52,179 nt of DNA from Nemertoderma westbladi (Eukaryota > Xenacoelomorpha > Nemertodermatida > Nemertodermatidae). Location of the stretch: the NCBI GenBank assembly GCA_032718475.1, contig JAUCBJ010002212.1, positions 1-52,179 on the forward strand, in the 5' to 3' direction. Of this stretch, positions 38,401 to 49,759 are shown in pieces. Each line of letters begins with the position of its first letter. Position 1 is the first letter of the stretch. A program made the position numbers and the translations under genes. The notes under the pieces are model-generated. The model was given only the letters and a program-made list of their open reading frames with translations. It had not been told where the DNA came from and did no database searches.

Positions 38401-40745
38401 GAGGTCACCTAACCACACAACTCACTCTTATCCAACCAAATAATTGAGGGAGAGGTCATCTAACCACACAACTCACTCTTATCCAACCAAATAATTGAGG
38501 GAGAGGTCACCTAACCACACAACTCACTCTTATCCAACCAAATAATTGAGGGAGAGGTCACCTAACCACACAACTCACTCTTATCCAACCAAATAATTGA
38601 GGGAGAGGTCACCTAACCACACAACTCACTCTTATCCAACCAAATAATTGAGGGAGAGGTCACCTAACCACACAACTCACTCTTATCCAACCAAATAATT
38701 GAGGGAGAGGTCACCTAACCACACAACTCACTCTTATCCAACCAAATAATTGAGGGAGAGGTCACCTAACCACACAACTCACTCTTATCCAACCAAATAA
38801 TTGAGGGAGAGGTCACCTAACCACACAACTCACTCTTATCCAACCAAATAATTGAGGGAGAGGTCACCTAACCACACAACTCACTCTTATCCAACCAAAT
38901 AATTGAGGGAGAGGTCACCTAACCACACAACTCACTCTTATCCAACCAAATAATTGAGGGAGAGGTCACCTAACCACACAACTCACTCTTATCCAACCAA
39001 TAATTGAGGGAGAGGTCACCTAACCACACAACTCACTCTTATCCAACCAAATAATTGAGGGAGAGGTCACCTAACCACACAACTCACTCTTATCCAACCA
39101 AATAATTGAGGGAGAGGTCACCTAACCACACAACTCACTCTTATCCAACCAAATAATTGAGGGAGAGGTCACCTAACCACACAACTCACTCTTATCCAAC
39201 CAAATAATTGAGGGAGAGGTCACCTAACCACACAACTCACTCTTATCCAACCAAATAATTGAGGGAGAGGTCACCTAACCACACAACTCACTCTTATCCA
39301 ACCAAATAATTGAGGGAGAGGTCACCTAACCACACAACTCACTCTTATCCAACCAAATAATTGAGGGAGAGGTCACCTAACCACACAACTCACTCTTATC
39401 CAACCAAATAATTGAGGGAGAGGTCACCTAACCACACAACTCACTCTTATCCAACCAAATAATTGAGGGAGAGGTCACCTAACCACACAACTCACTCTTA
39501 TCCAACCAAATAATTGAGGGAGAGGTCACCTAACCACACAACTCACTCTTATCCAACCAAATAATTGAGGGAGAGGTCACCTAACCACACAACTCACTCT
39601 TATCCAACCAAATAATTGAGGGAGAGGTCATCTAACCACACAACTCACTCTTATCCAACCAAATAATTGAGGGAGAGGTCACCTAACCACACAACTCACT
39701 CTTATCCAACCAAATAATTGAGGGAGAGGTCACCTAACCACACAACTCACTCTTATCCAACCAAATAATTGAGGGAGAGGTCACCTAACCACACAACTCA
39801 CTCTTATCCAACCAAATAATTGAGGGAGAGGTCACCTAACCACACAACTCACTCTTATCCAACCAAATTGAGGGAGAGGTCACCTAACCACACAACTCAC
39901 TCTTATCCAACCAATAATTGAGGGAGAGGTCACCTAACCACACAACTCACTCTTATCCAACCAAATAATTGAGGGAGAGGTCACCTAACCACACAACTCA
40001 CTCTTATCCAACCAAATAATTGAGGGAGAGGTCATCTAACCACACAACTCACTCTTATCCAACCAATATTGAGGGAGAGGTCACCTAACCACACAACTCA
40101 CTCTTATCCAACCAAATAATTGAGGGAGAGGTCACCTAACCACACAACTCACTCTTATCCAACCAAATAATTGAGGGAGAGGTCATCTAACCACACAACT
40201 CACTCTTATCCAACCAAATTGGGAGAGGTCACCTAACCACACAACTCACTCTTATCCAACCAAATAATTGAGGGAGAGGTCACCTAACCACACAACTCAC
40301 TCTTATCCAACCATAATTGAGGGAGAGGTCACCTAACCACACAACTCACTCTTATCCAACCAAATAATTGAGGGAGAGGTCACCTAACCACACAACTCAC
40401 TCTTATCCAACCAAATAATTGAGGGAGAGGTCACCTAACCACACAACTCACTCTTATCCAACCAAATAATTGAGGGAGAGGTCACCTAACCACACAACTC
40501 ACTCTTATCCAACCAAATAATTGAGGGAGAGGTCACCTAACCACACAACTCACTCTTATCCAACCAAATAATTGAGGGAGAGGTCACCTAACCACACAAC
40601 TCACTCTTATCCAACCAAATAATTGAGGGAGAGGTCACCTAACCACACAACTCACTCTTATCCAACCAAATAATTGAGGGAGAGGTCACCTAACCACACA
40701 ACTCACTCTTATCCAACCAAATAATTGAGGGAGAGGTCATCTAAC
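35401..40745 (+). repeat. Satellite block 8: region carrying the CATCTAACC core variant
   Basis: Mostly 51-bp units. Sixteen units carry a C-to-T change in the core (GGTCACC to GGTCATC), with three in consecutive units at about 37387, 37438 and 37489. Only two other cases were seen in the whole array. The change leaves the AGGTCA hexamer intact. Confidence 0.8.
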
Positions 40746-43700
40746 CACACAACTCACTCTTATCCAACCACATTGGAGAGGTCACCTAACCACACAACTC
40801 ACTCTTATCCAACCAACTATTGAGGAGAGGTCACCTAACCACACAACTCACTCTTATCCAACCAAATAATTGAGGAGAGGTCACCTAACCACACAACTCA
40901 CTCTTATCCAACCAAATAATTGAGGAGAGGTCACCTAACCACACAACTCACTCTTATCCAACCACAATTGAGGAGAGGTCACCTAACCACACAACTCACT
41001 CTTATCCAACCAAATAATTGGAGAGGTCACCTAACCACACAACTCACTCTTATCCAACCTACATTGGAGAGGTCACCTAACCACACAACTCACTCTTATC
41101 CAACCTACATTGGAGAGGTCACCTAACCACACAACTCACTCTTATCCAACCAAATAATTGAGGGAGAGGTCACCTAACCACACAACTCACTCTTATCCAA
41201 CCAAATAATTGAGGGAGAGGTCACCTAACCACACAACTCACTCTTATCCAACCAAATTGAGGGAGAGGTCACCTAACCACACAACTCACTCTTATCCAAC
41301 CATCATTGGGGAGAGGTCACCTAACCACACAACTCACTCTTATCCAACCACATAATTGGGAGAGGTCACCTAACCACACAACTCACTCTTATCCAACCAC
41401 ATTGAGGAGAGGTCACCTAACCACACAACTCACTCTTATCCAACCAAATAATTGAGGGAGAGGTCACCTAACCACACAACTCACTCTTATCCAACCAAAT
41501 AATTGAGGGAGAGGTCACCTAACCACACAACTCACTCTTATCCAACCAAATAATTGAGGGAGAGGTCACCTAACCACACAACTCACTCTTATCCAACCAA
41601 ATTGGAGAGGTCACCTAACCACACAACTCACTCTTATCCAACCTACATTGGGAGAGGTCACCTAACCACACAACTCACTCTTATCCAACCTACATTGGGA
41701 GAGGTCACCTAACCACACAACTCACTCTTATCCAACCAAATAATTGAGGGAGAGGTCACCTAACCACACAACTCACTCTTATCCAACCAACATTGGGGAG
41801 AGGTCACCTAACCACACAACTCACTCTTATCCAACCACTAATTGAGGAGAGGTCACCTAACCACACAACTCACTCTTATCCAACCACATTGGGAGAGGTC
41901 ACCTAACCACACAACTCACTCTTATCCAACCAAATAATTGAGGGAGAGGTCACCTAACCACACAACTCACTCTTATCCAACCAAATAATTGAGGGAGAGG
42001 TCACCTAACCACACAACTCACTCTTATCCAACCAAATAATTGAGGGAGAGGTCACCTAACCACACAACTCACTCTTATCCAACCAAATTGGAGAGGTCAC
42101 CTAACCACACAACTCACTCTTATCCAACCTACATTGGAGAGGTCACCTAACCACACAACTCACTCTTATCCATCCTACATTGGAGAGGTCACCTAACCAC
42201 ACAACTCACTCTTATCCAACCTACATTGGAGAGGTCACCTAACCACACAACTCACTCTTATCCAACCAAATTGGAGAGGTCACCTAACCACACAACTCAC
42301 TCTTATCCAACCAAATAATTGAGGGAGAGGTCACCTAACCACACAACTCACTCTTATCCAACCTACATTGGAGAGGTCACCTAACCACACAACTCACTCT
42401 TATCCAACCACATTGGAGAGGTCACCTAACCACACAACTCACTCTTATCCAACCAAATAATTGAGGGAGAGGTCACCTAACCACACAACTCACTCTTATC
42501 CAACCTACATTGGAGAGGTCACCTAACCACACAACTCACTCTTATCCAACCAAATAATTGAGGGAGAGGTCACCTAACCACACAACTCACTCTTATCCAA
42601 CCAAATAATTGAGGGAGAGGTCACCTAACCACACAACTCACCCTTATCCAACCAAATAATTGAGGGAGAGGTCACCTAACCACACAACTCACTCTTATCC
42701 AACCTACATTGGAGAGGTCACCTAACCACACAACTCACTCTTATCCAACCAAATAATTGAGGGAGAGGTCACCTAACCACACAACTCACTCTTATCCAAC
42801 CTACATTGGAGAGGTCACCTAACCACACAACTCACCCTTATCCAACCAAATAATTGAGGGAGAGGTCACCTAACCACACAACTCACTCTTATCCAACCAA
42901 ATAATTGAGGGAGAGGTCACCTAACCACACAACTCACTCTTATCCAACCAAATAATTGAGGGAGAGGTCACCTAACCACACAACTCACTCTTATCCAACC
43001 AAATAATTGAGGGAGAGGTCACCTAACCACACAACTCACTCTTATCCAACCAAATAATTGAGGGAGAGGTCACCTAACCACACAACTCACTCTTATCCAA
43101 CCTACATTGGAGAGGTCACCTAACCACACAACTCACTCTTATCCAACCAAATAATTGAGGGAGAGGTCACCTAACCACACAACTCACTCTTATCCAACCA
43201 AATAATTGAGGGAGAGGTCACCTAACCACACAACTCACTCTTATCCAACCAAATAATTGAGGGAGAGGTCACCTAACCACACAACTCACTCTTATCCAAC
43301 CAAATTGGAGAGGTCACCTAACCACACAACTCACTCTTATCCAACCTACATTGGAGAGGTCACCTAACCACACAACTCACTCTTATCCAACCTACATTGG
43401 AGAGGTCACCTAACCACACAACTCACTCTTATCCAACCAAATAATTGAGGGAGAGGTCACCTAACCACACAACTCACTCTTATCCAACCTACATTGAGGA
43501 GAGGTCACCTAACCACACAACTCACTCTTATCCAACCAAATAATTGAGGGAGAGGTCACCTAACCACACAACTCACTCTTATCCAACCAAATAATTGAGG
43601 GAGAGGTCACCTAACCACACAACTCACTCTTATCCAACCTACATTGGAGAGGTCACCTAACCACACAACTCACTCTTATCCAACCTACATTGGAGAGGTC

Positions 43701-43960
43701 ACCTAACCACACAACTCACTCTTATCCAACCAAATAATTGAGGGAGAGGTCACCTAACCACACAACTCACTCTTATCCAACCAAATTGGGAGAGGTCACC
43801 TAACCACACAACTCACTCTTATCCAACCACATTGGAGAGGTCACCTAACCACACAACTCACTCTTATCCAACCAAATAATTGGGAGAGGTCACCTAACCA
43901 CACAACTCACTCTTATCCAACCACATTGGAGAGGTCACCTAACCACACAACTCACTCTTA
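40746..43960 (+). repeat. Satellite block 9: TACATTG linker subfamily
   Basis: About 17 units have the linker TACATTG (CCAACCTACATTGG), from about 41057 to 43690, and I see none elsewhere. Other private variants cluster here: GAGGAGAGG units at 40810-40975, ACCCTTATCC near 42641 and 42835, and CCATCC for CCAACC near 42172. An out-of-phase open frame at 40920-41126 is a product of these length variants and is not a gene. Confidence 0.8.
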
Positions 43961-46900
43961 TCCAACCAAATAATTGAGGGAGAGGTCACCTAACCACACA
44001 ACTCACTCTTATCCAACCAAATAATTGAGGGAGAGGTCACCTAACCACACAACTCACTCTTATCCAACCAAATTGGGAGAGGTCACCTAACCACACAACT
44101 CACTCTTATCCAACCACATTGGAGAGGTCACCTAACCACACAACTCACTCTTATCCAACCAAATAATTGAGGGAGAGGTCACCTAACCACACAACTCACT
44201 CTTATCCAACCAAATAATTGAGGGAGAGGTCACCTAACCACACAACTCACTCTTATCCAACCAAATAATTGAGGGAGAGGTCACCTAACCACACAACTCA
44301 CTCTTATCCAACCAAATAATTGAGGGAGAGGTCACCTAACCACACAACTCACTCTTATCCAACCAAATAATTGAGGGAGAGGTCACCTAACCACACAACT
44401 CACTCTTATCCAACCAAATAATTGAGGGAGAGGTCACCTAACCACACAACTCACTCTTATCCAACCAAATAATTGAGGGAGAGGTCACCTAACCACACAA
44501 CTCACTCTTATCCAACCAAATAATTGAGGGAGAGGTCACCTAACCACACAACTCACTCTTATCCAACCAAATAATTGAGGGAGAGGTCACCTAACCACAC
44601 AACTCACTCTTATCCAACCACATTGGAGAGGTCACCTAACCACACAACTCACTCTTATCCAACCACATTGGAGAGGTCACCTAACCACACAACTCACTCT
44701 TATCCAACCAAATAATTGAGGGAGAGGTCACCTAACCACACAACTCACTCTTATCCAACCAAATAATTGAGGGAGAGGTCACCTAACCACACAACTCACT
44801 CTTATCCAACCAAATAATTGAGGGAGAGGTCACCTAACCACACAACTCACTCTTATCCAACCAAATAATTGAGGGAGAGGTCACCTAACCACACAACTCA
44901 CTCTTATCCAACCAAATAATTGAGGGAGAGGTCACCTAACCACACAACTCACTCTTATCCAACCAAATAATTGAGGGAGAGGTCACCTAACCACACAACT
45001 CACTCTTATCCAACCAAATAATTGAGGGAGAGGTCACCTAACCACACAACTCACTCTTATCCAACCACATTGGAGAGGTCACCTAACCACACAACTCACT
45101 CTTATCCAACCAAATAATTGAGGGAGAGGTCACCTAACCACACAACTCACTCTTATCCAACCACATTGGAGAGGTCACCTAACCACACAACTCACTCTTA
45201 TCCAACCACATTGGAGAGGTCACCTAACCACACAACTCACTCTTATCCAACCAAATAATTGAGGGAGAGGTCACCTAACCACACAACTCACTCTTATCCA
45301 ACCACATTGGAGAGGTCACCTAACCACACAACTCACTCTTATCCAACCACATTGGAGAGGTCACCTAACCACACAACTCACTCTTATCCAACCAAATAAT
45401 TGAGGGAGAGGTCACCTAACCACACAACTCACTCTTATCCAACCACATTGGAGAGGTCACCTAACCACACAACTCACTCTTATCCAACCACATTGGAGAG
45501 GTCACCTAACCACACAACTCACTCTTATCCAACCACATTGGAGAGGTCACCTAACCACACAACTCACTCTTATCCAACCAAATAATTGAGGGAGAGGTCA
45601 CCTAACCACACAACTCACTCTTATCCAACCAAATAATTGAGGGAGAGGTCACCTAACCACACAACTCACTCTTATCCAACCACATTGGAGAGGTCACCTA
45701 ACCACACAACTCACTCTTATCCAACCACATTGGAGAGGTCACCTAACCACACAACTCACTCTTATCCAACCAAATAATTGAGGGAGAGGTCACCTAACCA
45801 CACAACTCACTCTTATCCAACCACATTGGAGAGGTCACCTAACCACACAACTCACTCTTATCCAACCACATTGGAGAGGTCACCTAACCACACAACTCAC
45901 TCTTATCCAACCACATTGGAGAGGTCACCTAACCACACAACTCACTCTTATCCAACCAAATAATTGAGGGAGAGGTCACCTAACCACACAACTCACTCTT
46001 ATCCAACCAAATAATTGAGGGAGAGGTCACCTAACCACACAACTCACTCTTATCCAACCACATTGGAGAGGTCACCTAACCACACAACTCACTCTTATCC
46101 AACCACATTGGAGAGGTCACCTAACCACACAACTCACTCTTATCCAACCAAATAATTGAGGGAGAGGTCACCTAACCACACAACTCACTCTTATCCAACC
46201 AAATAATTGAGGGAGAGGTCACCTAACCACACAACTCACTCTTATCCAACCACATTGGAGAGGTCACCTAACCACACAACTCACTCTTATCCAACCACAT
46301 TGGAGAGGTCACCTAACCACACAACTCACTCTTATCCAACCAAATAATTGAGGGAGAGGTCACCTAACCACACAACTCACTCTTATCCAACCAAATAATT
46401 GAGGGAGAGGTCACCTAACCACACAACTCACTCTTATCCAACCAAATAATTGAGGGAGAGGTCACCTAACCACACAACTCACTCTTATCCAACCAAATAA
46501 TTGAGGGAGAGGTCACCTAACCACACAACTCACTCTTATCCAACCAAATAATTGAGGGAGAGGTCACCTAACCACACAACTCACTCTTATCCAACCAAAT
46601 AATTGAGGGAGAGGTCACCTAACCACACAACTCACTCTTATCCAACCACATTGGAGAGGTCACCTAACCACACAACTCACTCTTATCCAACCAAATAATT
46701 GAGGGAGAGGTCACCTAACCACACAACTCACTCTTATCCAACCAAATAATTGAGGGAGAGGTCACCTAACCACACAACTCACTCTTATCCAACCACATTG
46801 GAGAGGTCACCTAACCACACAACTCACTCTTATCCAACCAAATAATTGAGGGAGAGGTCACCTAACCACACAACTCACTCTTATCCAACCAAATAATTGA

Positions 46901-48785
46901 GGGAGAGGTCACCTAACCACACAACTCACTCTTATCCAACCACATTGGAGAGGTCACCTAACCACACAACTCACTCTTATCCAACCAAATAATTGAGGGA
47001 GAGGTCACCTAACCACACAACTCACTCTTATCCAACCAAATAATTGAGGGAGAGGTCACCTAACCACACAACTCACTCTTATCCAACCAAATAATTGAGG
47101 GAGAGGTCACCTAACCACACAACTCACTCTTATCCAACCACATTGGAGAGGTCACCTAACCACACAACTCACTCTTATCCAACCAAATAATTGAGGGAGA
47201 GGTCACCTAACCACACAACTCACTCTTATCCAACCAAATAATTGAGGGAGAGGTCACCTAACCACACAACTCACTCTTATCCAACCAAATAATTGAGGGA
47301 GAGGTCACCTAACCACACAACTCACTCTTATCCAACCACATTGGAGAGGTCACCTAACCACACAACTCACTCTTATCCAACCAAATAATTGAGGGAGAGG
47401 TCACCTAACCACACAACTCACTCTTATCCAACCAAATAATTGAGGGAGAGGTCACCTAACCACACAACTCACTCTTATCCAACCACATTGGAGAGGTCAC
47501 CTAACCACACAACTCACTCTTATCCAACCAATAATTGAGGGAGAGGTCACCTAACCACACAACTCACTCTTATCCAACCACATTGGAGAGGTCACCTAAC
47601 CACACAACTCACTCTTATCCAACCACATTGGAGAGGTCACCTAACCACACAACTCACTCTTATCCAACCAAATAATTGAGGGAGAGGTCACCTAACCACA
47701 CAACTCACTCTTATCCAACCAAATAATTGAGGGAGAGGTCACCTAACCACACAACTCACTCTTATCCAACCAAATAATTGAGGGAGAGGTCACCTAACCA
47801 CACAACTCACTCTTATCCAACCACATTGGAGAGGTCACCTAACCACACAACTCACTCTTATCCAACCAAATAATTGAGGGAGAGGTCACCTAACCACACA
47901 ACTCACTCTTATCCAACCAAATAATTGAGGGAGAGGTCACCTAACCACACAACTCACTCTTATCCAACCACATTGGAGAGGTCACCTAACCACACAACTC
48001 ACTCTTATCCAACCAAATAATTGAGGGAGAGGTCACCTAACCACACAACTCACTCTTATCCAACCAAATAATTGAGGGAGAGGTCACCTAACCACACAAC
48101 TCACTCTTATCCAACCACATTGGAGAGGTCACCTAACCACACAACTCACTCTTATCCAACCAAATAATTGAGGGAGAGGTCACCTAACCACACAACTCAC
48201 TCTTATCCAACCAAATAATTGAGGGAGAGGTCACCTAACCACACAACTCACTCTTATCCAACCAAATAATTGAGGGAGAGGTCACCTAACCACACAACTC
48301 ACTCTTATCCAACCACATTGGAGAGGTCACCTAACCACACAACTCACTCTTATCCAACCACATTGGAGAGGTCACCTAACCACACAACTCACTCTTATCC
48401 AACCAAATAATTGAGGGAGAGGTCACCTAACCACACAACTCACTCTTATCCAACCACATTGGAGAGGTCACCTAACCACACAACTCACTCTTATCCAACC
48501 AAATAATTGAGGGAGAGGTCACCTAACCACACAACTCACTCTTATCCAACCAAATAATTGAGGGAGAGGTCACCTAACCACACAACTCACTCTTATCCAA
48601 CCAAATAATTGAGGGAGAGGTCACCTAACCACACAACTCACTCTTATCCAACCAAATAATTGAGGGAGAGGTCACCTAACCACACAACTCACTCTTATCC
48701 AACCAAATAATGAGGGAGAGGTCACCTAACCACACAACTCACTCTTATCCAACCAAATAATTGAGGGAGAGGTCACCTAACCACA
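43961..48785 (+). repeat. Satellite block 10: higher-order pattern of 51-bp (A) and 45-bp (B) units
   Basis: An eight-unit, 378-bp block (BBBAABBA in linker order) occurs twice in tandem, at 45400-45777 and 45778-46155, with no difference seen by eye. Further right the short units recur with AAB (147 bp) or AAAB (198 bp) spacing: B linkers have TTG at 46651, 46798, 46945, 47143, 47341 and 47488. Near the right edge one unit has AAATAATGAGG, and the final unit ends after ACCACA at 48785. Confidence 0.85.
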
Positions 48786-48873
48786 GTCAAATCTTATTTA
48801 AAGCGCTTCATATTATGTATGTATAATATGCATATATATGTATCATATTATGTATCTCGCTGTATTATAACCG

Positions 48874-48905
48874 GAATTGAATTGAATTGAATTAATATAT
48901 ATATA
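48874..48905 (+). repeat. Microsatellite (GAATT)4 followed by (AT)n
   Basis: Four perfect GAATT pentamers are followed by an ATATATATAT run. Simple sequence. Confidence 0.9.
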
Positions 48906-49124
48906 TTTATTTATTGACAAAAATAGATTGTCCAAAATCGCACAGACTAGAACCAGTAATAAATCAAACTTTTACCTAAACTAGATACAGATTCGGGTGG
49001 TTCAAATTAAACTAATACATTAAATAATACTAATAATACTAAATAATACTACAGTAATACACTAAACAATAAATCATTACCATATACAAATACATAAATA
49101 ATGCAAAATTATACAAATACAATC

Positions 49125-49157
49125 ATCATTACATCAATAGTGTATTGATGTAATGAT
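49125..49157. repeat. Perfect 15-bp hairpin
   Basis: ATCATTACATCAATA (49125-49139) and TATTGATGTAATGAT (49143-49157) are exact reverse complements around the loop GTG. A run of seven T (49158 onward) follows, which resembles a stem plus T-run. In a eukaryotic repeat context this is more likely a palindrome-prone site or small foldback remnant than a terminator. Confidence 0.85.
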
Positions 49158-49451
49158 TTTTTTGGATAACCGTTAGACGTACATTGTAGGTTTTTCCTAA
49201 ATTGAAAAATTACATCGGAGATTGTTGGGTTTTGAAGACAGTATAATGTTGGGAACAACAATAATAAGAAACACATTAGGATTGTCATTAAGTACGTATA
49301 TGATAATAAATCGTACAGTTACTGTAATTAATCTAGTAATTGCATGAAAAAAATGTATCTTGTCTATATCTCATGATGTGAAATATGGTTACACATAGAA
49401 AGCTGAAGGGTCAAACATACCTACTGTAGAAGTGCAAACAATATGTAAATA

Positions 49452-49468
49452 TACTACTACTACTACTA
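49452..49468 (-). repeat. LINE 3' tail, (AGT)5 microsatellite
   Basis: On the plus strand this reads TACTACTACTACTACTA. On the coding strand of the LINE it is an AGT repeat about 30 bases after the stop. Short simple-repeat tails are typical of RTE and CR1-type LINEs and mark the 3' end of this insertion. Confidence 0.65.
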
Positions 49469-49498
49469 GGATCGGCATGCTGCATTGCAGCTGCATTT

Positions 49499-49759
49499 TT
49501 ATGAATGCTGTGCCGGCTTGTCGACAAAATTGCGCCGCCACAACTCACTATCACCCATGACATTTGCTAGATCATCCGCATCTTCAAGGGCAGTGTCCTT
49601 TAAGATGCGTCTCAAGAAAGTCATGGGCTGTCCACCATGATTATTCACTCCATGAGGCTGCCAAAATACAAGATTATGCACTGGCTGGTCCTCACGGCGA
49701 AAGCAATGTCCTGCAAAGCGGAGGCGATTTTGTTCTAGTGTCAAGCTTGGGGGAACCAA
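49499..49759 (-). pseudogene. LINE C-terminal fragment, frameshifted from the RT
   Basis: This 86-residue open frame continues the same LINE protein in another frame. It contains LTLEQNRLRFAGHCFR (residues 7-21), LVFWQPHG (30-37), a Gly-rich turn HGGQP (41-45), and SELWRR (71-76), then the stop. The frame upstream also makes sense as far as LYNIGGVSLVPPS, so the frameshift lies between about 49786 and 49800, just before a TAG in this frame. A single-base indel would explain it. A plus-strand frame at 49564-49794 is only the shadow of this one. Confidence 0.8.

Larger units (their letters stand above)
5353..48785 (+). repeat. Minisatellite array, 51-bp unit, about 43.4 kb
   Basis: A single uninterrupted head-to-tail array, all in one orientation, of roughly 860 units. 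The standard unit is 51 bp: TTGAGG, then a 39-nt core from GAGAGGTCACCTAACC through ACACAACTCACTC to TTATCCAACC, then AAATAA. Length variants of 45, 46, 48, 49 and 50 bp arise almost entirely by changes in the 6-12 nt linker between cores (AAATAATTGAGG, ACATTG, ACATTGAGG, AAATTG, ACAATTGAGG, TACATTG and others). The 51-bp unit has 43% GC, no CpG and strong strand bias (15 C to 7 G, 19 A to 10 T). All six frames hit a stop within each 51-bp unit (TAA, TGA and TAA forward; TGA, TAA and TAG reverse), so the array is non-coding. The first unit is the most diverged and the last stops mid-unit. No transposon interrupts it. Confidence 0.98.
48786..49451. other. AT-rich spacer between satellite and LINE, with microsatellites
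   Basis: No gene is seen. The spacer contains TATGTATG/TATATG runs near 48814-48846, (GAATT)4 at 48874-48893, an AT run at about 48894-48905, and TAATAATACTAAA-type repeats at about 49020-49060. It separates the truncated last satellite unit from the 3' tail of the retrotransposon. Confidence 0.7.

Noticed and set aside
5353-48785. CRISPR array
   Set aside because: The period looks similar, but there are no unique spacers. The linkers are short, shared variants, the context is eukaryotic and there are no cas genes.
5353-48785. Telomeric repeat (TTAGG on the minus strand of each unit)
   Set aside because: TTAGG occurs once per 51 bp inside GGTTAGGTGACC and is not itself repeated in tandem, so it is coincidence.
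5353-48785. CENP-B box in the satellite
   Set aside because: That motif requires CpG-containing TTCG and CGGG. The unit has no CpG.
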